NCBI GenBank assembly: GCA_937899415.1
Contig: CALBPI010000056.1
Location: 62,001 to 126,000, forward strand
Origin: an uncultured Gammaproteobacteria bacterium
Lineage (GTDB): Bacteria > Pseudomonadota > Gammaproteobacteria > Steroidobacterales > Woeseiaceae
Length of the DNA stretch: 64,000 nt
Direction of reading: 5' to 3'
Shown here: positions 46,289 to 55,257 of the stretch, piece after piece
Position numbering within the stretch: position 1 is the first letter of the stretch
Layout: each line of letters opens with the position of its first letter
Notes under the pieces: generated by a model
What the model saw: only the letters and a program-made list of their open reading frames with translations
The model's database searches: none
Told to the model about the DNA's origin: nothing
Translations under genes and position numbers: made by a program

Positions 46289-46303
46289 GCAAGTTGCGTG
46301 CCA
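46289..46303 (-). promoter_or_regulatory. Sigma-54 promoter of fleSR
   Basis: TGGCACGCAACTTGC: perfect -24 and -12 elements, 34 bases above the fleS ATG, with AT-rich DNA (46310-46345) upstream. Confidence 0.92.
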
Positions 46304-46389
46304 CTTCCGTGTAAGCACTTTAAATCAATTAATTCAGCAACTTAAGATTCTTCCGACTGTCGTCAAAACGTCAATTTTTCGTCGCAGGC

Positions 46390-47709
46390 TCAGGCTGCGC
46401 GGAGTTTTTCGACGAGCGTCGTGCGGCGCATGTTGAGCAGCCGCGCCGCGCGGGCGACCACGCCGTCGGCACGCGCCAGGGCGCTTTCGATGAGCGAGCG
46501 CTCGAGGTCGCGCAGGTAATCCTTTAGAGCAATGCCCTGTTCAGGCAACGCGCCTGCGGCGGTCTCGGCGTCGATGGCTTCGACGTCGACATTTGCGCCG
46601 CGGAATTTGTCGGGCAGGTCGGCAACGGTCACGATGCCAGTCGGGTGCAGGATCGCGAGCCGCTCCACAAGGTTGCCGAGTTCGCGCACGTTGCCGGGCC
46701 AGGCGTACTGCGCCAGTGCCGCGAGTGCGCAGGGCTGCAGCCGCAGCTTGCGTTGCGCACCCGATTCACTGCCAAGCAACAGCTCCGCGAGCAGGCCCGG
46801 GATGTCTTCGAGGCGCTTGCGCAGCGGCGGCATGTCGATCGGGAACACGTTGAGTCGGTAGTAGAGGTCTTCGCGGAACCGGCCTTCGGCCACGGCCTGC
46901 TGCAGATCGCGGTGGGTGGCCGCAACGATTCTCACGTTGGCGGTCCGCGTCTCGCCGCTGCCCACGCGCTCGAAGCGGCGTTCCTGAAGCACACGCAGCA
47001 ATTTGACCTGCATCGGCATGGGCATGTCGCCGATCTCATCGAGGAACAACGTGCCGCCTTCAGCCAGTTCGAAGCGGCCATTGCGCGTCGCAACAGCGCC
47101 TGTAAAGGCGCCCTTCTCGTGCCCGAACAACTCGCTCTCGAGCAGCTCGGCGGGAATCGCGCCGCAGTTGACGGGTACAAACGGGCCGTCGGCGCGATCC
47201 GACAAATCGTGAATCGTCCGTGCGACGAGTTCCTTGCCCGTGCCCGACTCACCGTTCACGAGAACGTTGGTATCGAAGCAGGCAACCTGTTCAATGAGAC
47301 CACGCACGTATGCGATGGAGGCAGAGCTGCCGGTCAGTCGCTGACGGCGTTGGTTGCCGCGGTAGCGACCGGCCTGCTCGAGCAGGTGCGCGAGGCGCGA
47401 GCGACGAACGGGTTGTTCGACGGGCCACACGGGTGCCGAATCGAGCACCGGCAGCAGGGCGTCCACGTCACCGGCGTCGCGCATCAGCAGGATGGGAGTG
47501 TCGGCAGGCAGCTTGTCGCCAGCGGCATCCAGGCTGGCCCGGTCGGCAACAATCGCCGCAATGCGGTCTGGCAGGGGATCCGTATCCACGTCGATGACGG
47601 GGTAATCGAGAAACTCGATCCGGTGGCGGAGATCGGCGAGCTGGCTTGAATCGGTGTGCATCACCCAAACCGCGTGCCGAGCGTCTTTTGCGACGTTCTT
47701 GTCTGTCAT
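46390..47709 (-). CDS. fleQ: FleQ, sigma-54-dependent flagellar master regulator
   Basis: 439 residues. FleQ-type N-terminal domain (~1-125, no phospho-Asp constellation), AAA+ domain with Walker [15 protein letters not shown] and [11 protein letters not shown], and Fis-type HTH ([21 protein letters not shown]). In Pseudomonas FleQ binds c-di-GMP and FleN. Synteny (between fliT and fleSR) marks it as the true orthologue, against the paralogue at 19791. No sigma-54 site in the 164 bases upstream, consistent with constitutive or sigma-70 expression; AGGACAGGCC precedes the ATG. Confidence 0.93.
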   Translation of the reverse strand: MTDKNVAKDARHAVWVMHTDSSQLADLRHRIEFLDYPVIDVDTDPLPDRIAAIVADRASLDAAGDKLPADTPILLMRDAGDVDALLPVLDSAPVWPVEQPVRRSRLAHLLEQAGRYRGNQRRQRLTGSSASIAYVRGLIEQVACFDTNVLVNGESGTGKELVARTIHDLSDRADGPFVPVNCGAIPAELLESELFGHEKGAFTGAVATRNGRFELAEGGTLFLDEIGDMPMPMQVKLLRVLQERRFERVGSGETRTANVRIVAATHRDLQQAVAEGRFREDLYYRLNVFPIDMPPLRKRLEDIPGLLAELLLGSESGAQRKLRLQPCALAALAQYAWPGNVRELGNLVERLAILHPTGIVTVADLPDKFRGANVDVEAIDAETAAGALPEQGIALKDYLRDLERSLIESALARADGVVARAARLLNMRRTTLVEKLRAA

Positions 47710-47873
47710 GGCCTGTCCTTTTGCATACCCGCCAAAATCCTTATGGCGGTGTCGCTACCCTGCGACAGGACAAAGCATAGAGAGACGTTCGGCCTTAACT
47801 GTGCCGGAGATCACATTTTTTCAGTTAAAACCTATAGTTTTGGAGCTTATGTGAAGTCGGTCCGCAACAAAGT

Positions 47874-48161
47874 TCAGATTTGAGCGGTCTCTGCGTAAGC
47901 TCGGGATGCGCGGCGTCCCAGCCGCAAACCGTCGATTTCTGCCGCGACGCGGTCGCGCAGCGCGGTCAGTTTGATACGAAATTCGGTGTCTTGTCGCGCC
48001 AGTTCCTGCAATTCGTTAGGCGCAAGCTTGGGCGCCAGCTCGCGAATGAGCCCATCGCGGTCCTGCCCGCACTGGGCCATTTGCGCCGCATCGTCGGCCG
48101 CAACCGCTTCAAGCAGCGCAGCTTCAATCGCCGCAACCCGGGCCAGCTCGGTATCAGCCAT
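47874..48161 (-). CDS. fliT: FliT-like flagellar chaperone
   Basis: 95 residues from ATG 48161, overlapping fliS by 8 bases. Helical, acidic, with the C-terminal RLGRRASRAYAETA resembling the GRKAAxAY ending of FliT. Known FliT proteins bind FliD and regulators. Similarity is weak, so the call rests partly on position after fliS. Confidence 0.68.
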   Translation of the reverse strand: MADTELARVAAIEAALLEAVAADDAAQMAQCGQDRDGLIRELAPKLAPNELQELARQDTEFRIKLTALRDRVAAEIDGLRLGRRASRAYAETAQI

Positions 48162-48570
48162 CGCTGGCCGCCTGTGCCGGTACTTCGTCGCCAATGGCGT
48201 CCCACGCACTCTTTACTTCGCGAACGAGACCTTCGACTTCATCGATGATGGCAGCGTCACTCTTGAGGTTGGCCTCGAGCAGCCGACGCGTCGCGTAGCT
48301 GTACAGCGCCACGAGGTTTTCTGCGAGCCGACTGTCGTGGGTGTCGTCGACGGCGACTTGAAGCACGTCAAGAATCGCCACGGCCTGGCTCAGGTGTTCG
48401 CCCTTGCCGGCTACATCATTGTTGCGGATGCAGTGCTTGGCCATCGACAGGCGCGCCACGAATCGCGTCATCAGCGATGCGATGAGCGTGTAGCCGTCGG
48501 CGGTTTCCACCGTGTGCTCGGCGGCCGAGTTGCGATAGGCCTGGTTGGCCGTGTGCGTGGGTGCGTACAT
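48154..48570 (-). CDS. fliS: Flagellin chaperone FliS
   Basis: 138 residues, four-helix pattern with typical QAYRNSA start and LYSYATRRLLEANLKSD late motif. It keeps flagellin unpolymerised for export. 8 bases after fliD. Confidence 0.94.
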   Translation of the reverse strand: MYAPTHTANQAYRNSAAEHTVETADGYTLIASLMTRFVARLSMAKHCIRNNDVAGKGEHLSQAVAILDVLQVAVDDTHDSRLAENLVALYSYATRRLLEANLKSDAAIIDEVEGLVREVKSAWDAIGDEVPAQAASDG

Positions 48571-48578
48571 GTCCGTCT

Positions 48579-49961
48579 CTACGACTGGCCCGGCGTCGGC
48601 ACGTTGGCGAGCTGGGCCGCTAAGAATGAACTGGTCGAGTTGAGGTTGGCCAGCAGCGAGTCGAGCCCGTTGAACTGACGCAGCAGGCGCGCCTCGAGCG
48701 ATATCAGTCGGTTCTGCAAGCGTTCGTTCTGCTCACCGAGCGTCTCGATGCTGCTTTCGATACCGTCTGTGCGCGCCGTGATGATGCCGTCACTCGAGAC
48801 GTAGCTGTCGATAACCGAGGTCAGCCTCGCGGCGTAGCCCTCGTCGCCCGTGAACAAGCGTTCGATGGCCTGGAAGTCGTTCTCGAGAACCGTGTTGAGC
48901 GCCTCGCTGTCCACCTCGAGCTTGCCGTCACTGTCGAGTCGGACACCGACTTCATTCAGCGTGTCGAGCAACGGGTTGGCCGTCGTCGTGGCTTCGGACA
49001 GGGTCTGGCGCAAACGCGAGGTCGCGCCGCGCAGGGCCGAGTCGCCCTGCAACGCACCCGCTACATTGGTGTCGGGATCAAACACCGACAGGCGATCGGC
49101 CGTGTCGATGAAGTCGTTGTATGCCTTGACGAACGCGTCGATCGAACCCTTGAGCCCTGACGTGTCGTTCTTGACCGTGACATCGAACGCGGTGCCCGAT
49201 GTCTCCTGCAGGGCGGTGAACGTGACACCGTCGACCACCGAATCAAACGTGTTGGTCTCACTCGTCACCGTGAAGCCGTTAACCGTGGCGCGCGCATCGG
49301 CGGCTGCCACTGACTCGGTCAGGTTGTTGATGCCGTTGCCGGGGTCGAAGGTCAGTGCCGACAGACCATTGTCAGGCGTCGACTGCGTCACCGTAACGCC
49401 ATTGGCGGCGCCCGTTCGCGTCCCCGTGAGGACGAGAAAGCTGCCCGACTCGGCGTTGATGATCGTGGCCAACACGCCCGCGTTGTCATCGGCGTTGTTG
49501 ATGGCATCGCGAATGTCGGCCAGCGTATTGGCTTCGGGATCAATCGTGACCGAGAACGACTCGGTCCCGATGCTCAGGTCGAGCGTCCCGGAGCCCACAG
49601 CGGCATCGGCACCCGTAAATGAGGCCGAGCTCAACCGTGCCGCTGTTGCCAGCGATTCGATATCGATCGAGTAGGACGCGGGTACGGCGTCCGAGGTTAC
49701 CGTCAGCGAGATGGCATCCTCGTTACTCGACGAAATCGTTCTGCCGCGAACGGCATCGTTGTTTTGTAGCGCATCAATGGCGGTCTTGAAGCCCTCGAGC
49801 GAGGACTTCAGGCTGCCGTAGGCCGACAGGCGCGACTGAAACTGCGTCTCACGCTGAATCAGTCGCTGCGAGGCTGCCTGTCCTTCCGCGGTCACGAGCT
49901 GTTGCACGAGACCGTTGACGTCCAGGCCGGAGCCAATCCCTGTCGATGTTATGCCGGTCAT
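48579..49961 (-). CDS. fliD: Filament cap protein FliD
   Basis: 460 residues. Conserved N-terminal GIGSGLDVNGLVQQLVTAEG and C-terminal coiled-coil end (RLQNRLISLEARLLRQFNGLDSLLANLNSTSSFLAAQLA). Builds the pentameric cap for flagellin insertion. The variable middle is short compared with enterobacteria. Confidence 0.95.
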   Translation of the reverse strand: MTGITSTGIGSGLDVNGLVQQLVTAEGQAASQRLIQRETQFQSRLSAYGSLKSSLEGFKTAIDALQNNDAVRGRTISSSNEDAISLTVTSDAVPASYSIDIESLATAARLSSASFTGADAAVGSGTLDLSIGTESFSVTIDPEANTLADIRDAINNADDNAGVLATIINAESGSFLVLTGTRTGAANGVTVTQSTPDNGLSALTFDPGNGINNLTESVAAADARATVNGFTVTSETNTFDSVVDGVTFTALQETSGTAFDVTVKNDTSGLKGSIDAFVKAYNDFIDTADRLSVFDPDTNVAGALQGDSALRGATSRLRQTLSEATTTANPLLDTLNEVGVRLDSDGKLEVDSEALNTVLENDFQAIERLFTGDEGYAARLTSVIDSYVSSDGIITARTDGIESSIETLGEQNERLQNRLISLEARLLRQFNGLDSLLANLNSTSSFLAAQLANVPTPGQS

Positions 49962-49999
49962 GCTTCGGGTTTCCGTTCCCTGCTACTGCCGCGCCTGCT

Positions 50000-50380
50000 T
50001 TATGCAGACGCATCGACGAGCGAAGGCAGCGCCTCGCCCGTTTCAGCCGCCTTAACCACCGCTTCCGGCGGCAACTGGCGGATGATCTCCCCGGTTTCCC
50101 GGTTCATCACCGTGATGACCACGATGCCACTGTCAGCGTCTGGCTCGAACTTGAGCGCGGGCGACAGGCCCTGGGCCTGTGTGTTCACCTGCTCGAGTGC
50201 CTTCTCGAGGCGAGCCTTACTGACGGGGGCACGTTGCGCTGCGGCCGCTTCCTTGGCCTGCGTAACGGCGTCACCTTCCTGGCGCACCGATTGCGTCGTC
50301 ACTTCATCACCAGACGGCGCAGCGCGTTTTGGCGCTGGTGCCGCGACCTGGCGTGTCGTGACTTCGTTAATCGGGTTCAT
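50000..50380 (-). CDS. flaG: FlaG-family protein
   Basis: 126 residues. The conserved FlaG domain is the C-terminal half (KFEPDADSGIVVITVMNRETGEIIRQLPPEAVVKAAE) behind a variable Ala/Gln stretch. Affects filament length in Pseudomonas and Vibrio. Between fliC and fliD, 62 bases after fliC. Confidence 0.92.
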   Translation of the reverse strand: MNPINEVTTRQVAAPAPKRAAPSGDEVTTQSVRQEGDAVTQAKEAAAAQRAPVSKARLEKALEQVNTQAQGLSPALKFEPDADSGIVVITVMNRETGEIIRQLPPEAVVKAAETGEALPSLVDASA

Positions 50381-50400
50381 CGTTCTCTAACCTCTGGGTC

Positions 50401-50447
50401 GGGCGGCTTCCCTGCCGCCCTTCCGAAGTAATCCGTCCTGGATTACT
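50401..50447 (-). terminator. Tandem hairpins after fliC
   Basis: On the minus strand: AGTAATCC / GGATTACT (50427-50447, spanning the fliC stop) then GGGCGGC / GCCGCCC (50401-50420). No T-run follows, so they look like mRNA-stabilising or attenuating hairpins that allow reduced read-through into flaG-fliD rather than a full terminator. Confidence 0.6.
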
Positions 50448-51894
50448 GGAGCAAGCTCAGCGCCAGCTGGGGCTGGGCGTTCGCCTGAGTCAGTACCGAT
50501 ACACCGGCCTGCTGCAGGATCTGAGCCTTCGTCAGCTGAGCAGTCTCAGCGGCGAAGTCAGCGTCCAGAATCCGGCCACGCGATGCGGCCAGGTTTTCCG
50601 AAACCGTCTGCAGGTTGGAGATAGTCGATTCGAAGCGGTTCTGGATAGCACCAAACTCACTTCGCAGCGAGTTAATGGTGGTCAGCGCCGCGTCGACACG
50701 CTGAATGGCGTCCTCAGCGTTGGCAACTGTACCGACGGTCAGGGTGTCGAGACCCGTCGTGTCTTTGGCGATCTGCGTTGCGGTGAAGCCGAGCAGTGCT
50801 TCGTTGCCGCCCGAAATCGTGATGTTGTCCGACGCGCTCAGCGTGATCGAACCACGGTTCGTAGCGGTGCTACCTGCCAGGTCACCGGCAACTGCCGCCG
50901 TCGTCAGGCCACCCGCGGGAGCCGTACCGGCCAGCGTCTGCGAGATGTCGATGTTACGACCGTCGACTGCCGTGAAAGTCACGTCAGTGCCGTCGAACGA
51001 GGCGGTGACGCCCGTGTCATTGGCGAACAAGTTGACGCGATCCACCAGGTCCGAACCCGTGATCGGACCACCGCCCGTACCCACGCTCAAGTTTTCGTTG
51101 GTGAAGATCGCTTCGCCGTTGATCGTCAGCGAGTAGGTTTCGTCACTGTTATCAGCAGCACCCTCGTCGATCGTCGTGAAGGCACTGACCGCCTCAGTCG
51201 TCGCCGTAGCCGTCAGGCCCGTAACACCGGAAGCGTTGATCGCAGCAACCTTGTCCTGAGCGCTGTCAGAATCCGAAGACGCAATTTCAACGGCAGCGCC
51301 GTTACCGACAGCGATGCTGACCTGACCCGGACCGATAGCCGCGGCCGATACCGCGTTGGCGCCCGTGGCGCTGGCGATCTGGCCGATCTGCGAGGTGCGG
51401 ACACCCGTGGTCAGAGAGACGTTGATCTTCTCACCGACGTTGGCGCCGACCTGGAACGCCGCGTTACCGAACGTGCCGTCGAGGACCTTGAGGCCGTTGA
51501 ACGACGTCTGCGAGGCGATACGCTCGACCTCTGCAAGACGCTGCTGCACTTCTTCGTCGATTGCCGCGCGGTCAGACGCCGAGTTGGTGGCGTTGGCCGA
51601 CTGTACGCCGAGCTCGCGAATACGCTGCAGGTTGTTGGTAAGCTCACCGAGCGCGCTTTCTGCCGTCTGTGCAAGCGAAATGCCGTCCGACGCGTTTCGT
51701 ACGGCCTGGTTAAGACCACGGATCTGCGTCGTGAAGCGTTCCGAAATTGCAAGGCCAGCAGCATCGTCCTTCGCGCTGTTGATGCGCAAACCAGTGGACA
51801 AACGCTCCAAAGACGTCGTCAACAGACTCTGGGAACGGTTCAGGTTCCGCTGAGCGTTGAGCGACGCAACGTTCGTGTTGATTGACTGTGCCAT
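50443..51894 (-). CDS. fliC: Flagellin
   Basis: 483 residues. Classical D0/D1 ends: N-terminal NLNRSQSLLTTSLERLSTGLRI and ELTNNLQRIRELGVQSANATNS (the LQRIRELGVQ patch that TLR5 recognises is present), C-terminal ILQQAGVSVLTQANAQPQLALSLLQ. The variable middle (~180-370) is Thr/Ala/Gly-rich, with FTAVDGRNIDISQ-like repeats. Ribosome site AGGAG. Transcribed from a FliA promoter at 51989-52015 through an ~85-base leader that carries two hairpins. Confidence 0.97.
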   Translation of the reverse strand: MAQSINTNVASLNAQRNLNRSQSLLTTSLERLSTGLRINSAKDDAAGLAISERFTTQIRGLNQAVRNASDGISLAQTAESALGELTNNLQRIRELGVQSANATNSASDRAAIDEEVQQRLAEVERIASQTSFNGLKVLDGTFGNAAFQVGANVGEKINVSLTTGVRTSQIGQIASATGANAVSAAAIGPGQVSIAVGNGAAVEIASSDSDSAQDKVAAINASGVTGLTATATTEAVSAFTTIDEGAADNSDETYSLTINGEAIFTNENLSVGTGGGPITGSDLVDRVNLFANDTGVTASFDGTDVTFTAVDGRNIDISQTLAGTAPAGGLTTAAVAGDLAGSTATNRGSITLSASDNITISGGNEALLGFTATQIAKDTTGLDTLTVGTVANAEDAIQRVDAALTTINSLRSEFGAIQNRFESTISNLQTVSENLAASRGRILDADFAAETAQLTKAQILQQAGVSVLTQANAQPQLALSLLQ

Positions 51895-51921
51895 TTTCTA
51901 AAACTCCTAAGTTTTCCGTTC

Positions 51922-51966
51922 CCGGCACGTTAGCTGCCGGCCGAATCGCAACACGTCCGTAGACGT
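51922..51966 (-). other. Structured 5' leader of fliC
   Basis: Two stems in the leader between promoter and ATG: CCGGCA / TGCCGG (51922-51940) and ACGTC / GACGT (51953-51966). They could stabilise the mRNA or control translation. Confidence 0.5.
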
Positions 51967-51988
51967 CGTGAAATGCGCTTCACCCGGG

Positions 51989-52015
51989 TTAGCGGAGTGC
52001 GGCTGCAAACCTTGA
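51989..52015 (-). promoter_or_regulatory. FliA (sigma-28) promoter of fliC
   Basis: TCAA, 15 bases, TCCGCTAA on the minus strand against consensus TAAA-N15-GCCGATAA; correct spacing, three mismatches. Confidence 0.8.
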
Positions 52016-52105
52016 GTGGTTTTTTAGAACTGTGATGGCGTTCAAAGCGCGCGAGAAAAACACCGCAATGGCATTGCGAAGTGCTTTAGCGCGCTTCGTG
52101 GAAAT

Positions 52106-52121
52106 CGTGACCTGCGTCACG
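52106..52121 (-). terminator. Possible weak terminator after flgL
   Basis: CGTGAC-GCAG-GTCACG on the minus strand, 14 bases past the flgL stop, followed by ATTTCC: a perfect six-base stem but almost no T-run. Confidence 0.4.
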
Positions 52122-52134
52122 AGAACGCGACCAC

Positions 52135-53328
52135 TTAGAGCAGACGGAACAGAGACAGGCCCTGAATTCGCAGGAACGACTGCTGCGCGGCCTCAAGCGT
52201 CGTCGCCTGCTGCGTCAGTGCAGAGATCGCCGCCGCGTAGTCGAGATCTTCGATGTCCGCGAGCGATTCCTGCAAGACCAGCGAGGCGCCTGCGTTGGCG
52301 TCCACCTGCGACTCGATCGTCGCAAGCCGGCTGCCCACGCCTGTGCGCACCTCGAGTACGCGTGCCAGGGCCTGGTCGAGCCCCTCGATGCCTCGATTGA
52401 TCGCCGCGTCCTGTTCGGCCCGCTGTGCCTCGTCGGCGACAGGCGTCTCGAGCGCCGCCGCAAGACGATCAATAATGCTGAACATATCGGTATTGGGACT
52501 TGGCCCGACATCGAACACATCGCCCGTCGCCGGTTCACCTTCGATGCGGACATCGAGTCCGCCGAATGTGATGCTATCACCCGGTGTAAACGCACCGCTT
52601 GAGACCAGTACGCCGCCGCCGTCGCGGACCTCGAAGGCGTCCGCTGCCGTAAAGGTGACCTCGTAGGCTTCAAAGTTGTAACCCGTGACACCGGCAACAT
52701 CGTTGTTGAAGATCGTGCCCGTGCCCGTATTCGCTGCCGAAGGCGTGGTGAGCACCTGGCCATTGCCCTCGCGGATACGACTGAAGACACGTTCTCCCGA
52801 GTCGCTGTCCGGAATCTGGCGCGTCCGTGAAATCGACACGAAACGCTGACCCTGATCGCCGTTGTAGCTGAAGCCTGCGCTCGTGCGTGTGAACGGCTGG
52901 GTTTGTGTCTGGTAGCCCGCGAACAGGAAGTCATCGCTGGAGTCGCGGGTGTTGGCCAGTGCCAGCAGTTGATCAAGTCCCTGGCGCAGCTCGGCCGCAA
53001 CAAAGTCGCGAGACTCATTGGTCTGTGTGGCATTGGCGGCCTGCAAAGCGAGCTCGCGTGCCCGTTGCAGCAGCTCGGTCACGCCCGTCAGCGTCTCTTC
53101 CTCGAGTCGCAACCGACTCTCTGCGAGGCCTGCGTTGCGCTGAAACTGCTCAACACTGTCAATGGACTCGCGCAGGTTGAGCGCTCGGGCGCTGCCGACG
53201 GGATCATCCGACGGGCGCTGGATCTGGCGACCGGTGGCCACCTGTTCCTGAATGTCGTTGAGACTGCGCTGCAAGCGCTGCAGCGTCAGTACGTTGTTCT
53301 GGAAAAAGGCCTGAGTGGATACGCGCAT
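52135..53328 (-). CDS. flgL: Hook-filament junction protein FlgL
   Basis: 397 residues. Flagellin-like ends: N-terminal RVSTQAFFQNNVLTLQRLQRSLNDIQEQVATGRQIQRPSDDP and C-terminal QQATTLEAAQQSFLRIQGLSLF. Joins FlgK to the filament. Nine bases after flgK. Confidence 0.95.
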   Translation of the reverse strand: MRVSTQAFFQNNVLTLQRLQRSLNDIQEQVATGRQIQRPSDDPVGSARALNLRESIDSVEQFQRNAGLAESRLRLEEETLTGVTELLQRARELALQAANATQTNESRDFVAAELRQGLDQLLALANTRDSSDDFLFAGYQTQTQPFTRTSAGFSYNGDQGQRFVSISRTRQIPDSDSGERVFSRIREGNGQVLTTPSAANTGTGTIFNNDVAGVTGYNFEAYEVTFTAADAFEVRDGGGVLVSSGAFTPGDSITFGGLDVRIEGEPATGDVFDVGPSPNTDMFSIIDRLAAALETPVADEAQRAEQDAAINRGIEGLDQALARVLEVRTGVGSRLATIESQVDANAGASLVLQESLADIEDLDYAAAISALTQQATTLEAAQQSFLRIQGLSLFRLL

Positions 53329-53337
53329 GGTCAGTCC

Positions 53338-55221
53338 TTAACGTCGCGTGGCAGCGAGCAGCGTGTCGAACAGGTCGCCAGCGACACTGATGACCTCGGC
53401 GGCTGCCTGGTAGGCCTGCTGAAAACGAATGAGCTCCGCGGCTTCCTCATCGAGATTGACGCCCGATTCCTCAAGGCGCCGCGTCTCGGCGCTCTGCAGC
53501 ACAATGGCTTGGGCATCGGCCGTGTTCTCGGCGAGTCGCGTGCGGCTGCCGACTGTCGCGACCAGCGACGCGTAGGCCTGGCTGACAGACTGCGAGCCAC
53601 CGGCGAGCACGCCGGCGTCGCGTGTGGCGCCCAGCGCCAGCGCGTTGCGGTTGTCACCCGCGGCGTTCGTGTTGCGCTCCACGGTGAAGCGATCGCCCGT
53701 CGTGGGCGCCCCCGTGAGGGTGTAGGCGGAGCCGTTGAGCGTGATCGTGTCGCCAGGCGTGAATGCAAAGCTGCCCACACCATTCACGCTGTAGGTATTG
53801 GGACCCGTGAATTCAATAACGCTCGTGGCGAAGAAGTTCGGGTCCGACGTGTCGAGCGGGACACCGTTGTCGATGCTCGCATCACTCAAGTTGTTGAGGT
53901 CTGCGGAGCCCCGCGTGGGACCTGCTGCCGCGAAGGCGCCCGGGTCGCTAGCCACCACGGACAGGCCCGAGATGGCATCGAGCACAGGCTCGACCTCAAA
54001 CGTGTCGCCGGCTGCAGGCGCACCACTCACGGTAATCGCGAGCCCATCCGCACGGAACGGGTCAGCGCCCGTACCGGTGCCTGTCAGCGTGATCTCCGCG
54101 CCCGTGTCGTCACGGAACAGGCGGTAGTCTGTGCCATCGAACAGGAAGCGGTAGCCCGACTGCGGCACCTGCCCGATGTCCTGGACGACGACACTGATGT
54201 CGCCGGTGCCGGTGTTGAGCGCCGACGGTGTGCCGCGTGCGGGCCCCGTCGCAAAGATATCGCCGCCCAAATTGCCGTTGGCGTCGAGACCCAGCGCATT
54301 CTGTTCATTGAAAGTTTGTGCGACGGCCACAGCGCTCGCACCGAGCGCGCGGCGCGTCGGGTCGAGGATCGTATTCTGGAATTCGAACAGACCGCCGATC
54401 TCACCGCCCTTGAGGATGTCGCGCAGTGGCGTGTCGCCGCCCAGGCCGCGGTAAATCACTTCATTGCGGTTGGGGTCGAACTCGGATGGCTGCACCTCGA
54501 GCTCGAAGGTCTCGCCACCGATGACCAGCGTCTGGCCGTTGCCGACGAAGACGTTGATCGAGCCATTGTTCTCTTCGGTCACGGTCACGTCGACGAGACG
54601 CGTGAGTTCACGCACGAGCTGGTCGCGCTCGTCGAGCAAATCGTTGGGCGGGCGTTGCGTGCCTGCGGTCACGATGCGCTGGTTCAGGTCGGCGATCGAT
54701 GTAGATAACTGATTGATTTCGCTGATGGTCTGAGCGACCGCCTGGCTCGTTTCCTCGCTGACACCGGCGAGCTGGTCGTCCAGAGACTGGAAGCGCGCCA
54801 CGAGGCTTTCAGCCTCGGCAAACAACGCACCGCGCGACGCCGGCGTGGCCGGGTCGAGCGAAAAATCCTGCACCGCCGAGTAGAACGACGACAGCGCCGG
54901 CGCGAGTCCCGCCAGGGGATCGGCAAGCAAGTCATCGACGCGCCCGCCGAAGCCGGCCAAGGTCTCAAAGCGCGACGCCGACGAGCCGGCGTTGCGGACC
55001 TGGTTGTCGAGAAACGCGTTGTAGTAGCGCTCAACACTGTTGATCTCGACGCCACGACCGAAGAATCCGACACCCGAAAACTGTGGCGATCGCGCCGACA
55101 GCTGCACGCGCTGGCGGTTATAGCCAGGCGTGTTGGCGTTGGCGATGTTTTGCCCGACGGTATCGAGCGAGCGTCGAAACGCCGAGAGCGCACTGGTGCC
55201 TATTCCGAGAATCGATGACAT
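53338..55221 (-). CDS. flgK: Hook-filament junction protein FlgK
   Basis: 627 residues. Rod/hook-type N-terminus (ALSAFRRSLDTVGQNIANANTPGYNRQRVQLSAR) and C-terminus (SGVNLDEEAAELIRFQQAYQAAAEVISVAGDLFDTLL). Longer than the ~550-residue E. coli form because of an inserted Gly/Thr/Asp-rich domain in the middle. Confidence 0.96.
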   Translation of the reverse strand: MSSILGIGTSALSAFRRSLDTVGQNIANANTPGYNRQRVQLSARSPQFSGVGFFGRGVEINSVERYYNAFLDNQVRNAGSSASRFETLAGFGGRVDDLLADPLAGLAPALSSFYSAVQDFSLDPATPASRGALFAEAESLVARFQSLDDQLAGVSEETSQAVAQTISEINQLSTSIADLNQRIVTAGTQRPPNDLLDERDQLVRELTRLVDVTVTEENNGSINVFVGNGQTLVIGGETFELEVQPSEFDPNRNEVIYRGLGGDTPLRDILKGGEIGGLFEFQNTILDPTRRALGASAVAVAQTFNEQNALGLDANGNLGGDIFATGPARGTPSALNTGTGDISVVVQDIGQVPQSGYRFLFDGTDYRLFRDDTGAEITLTGTGTGADPFRADGLAITVSGAPAAGDTFEVEPVLDAISGLSVVASDPGAFAAAGPTRGSADLNNLSDASIDNGVPLDTSDPNFFATSVIEFTGPNTYSVNGVGSFAFTPGDTITLNGSAYTLTGAPTTGDRFTVERNTNAAGDNRNALALGATRDAGVLAGGSQSVSQAYASLVATVGSRTRLAENTADAQAIVLQSAETRRLEESGVNLDEEAAELIRFQQAYQAAAEVISVAGDLFDTLLAATRR

Positions 55222-55257
55222 GGATCAGTCCGTGTTGGTAAGCGCGGGCCTTACGGA

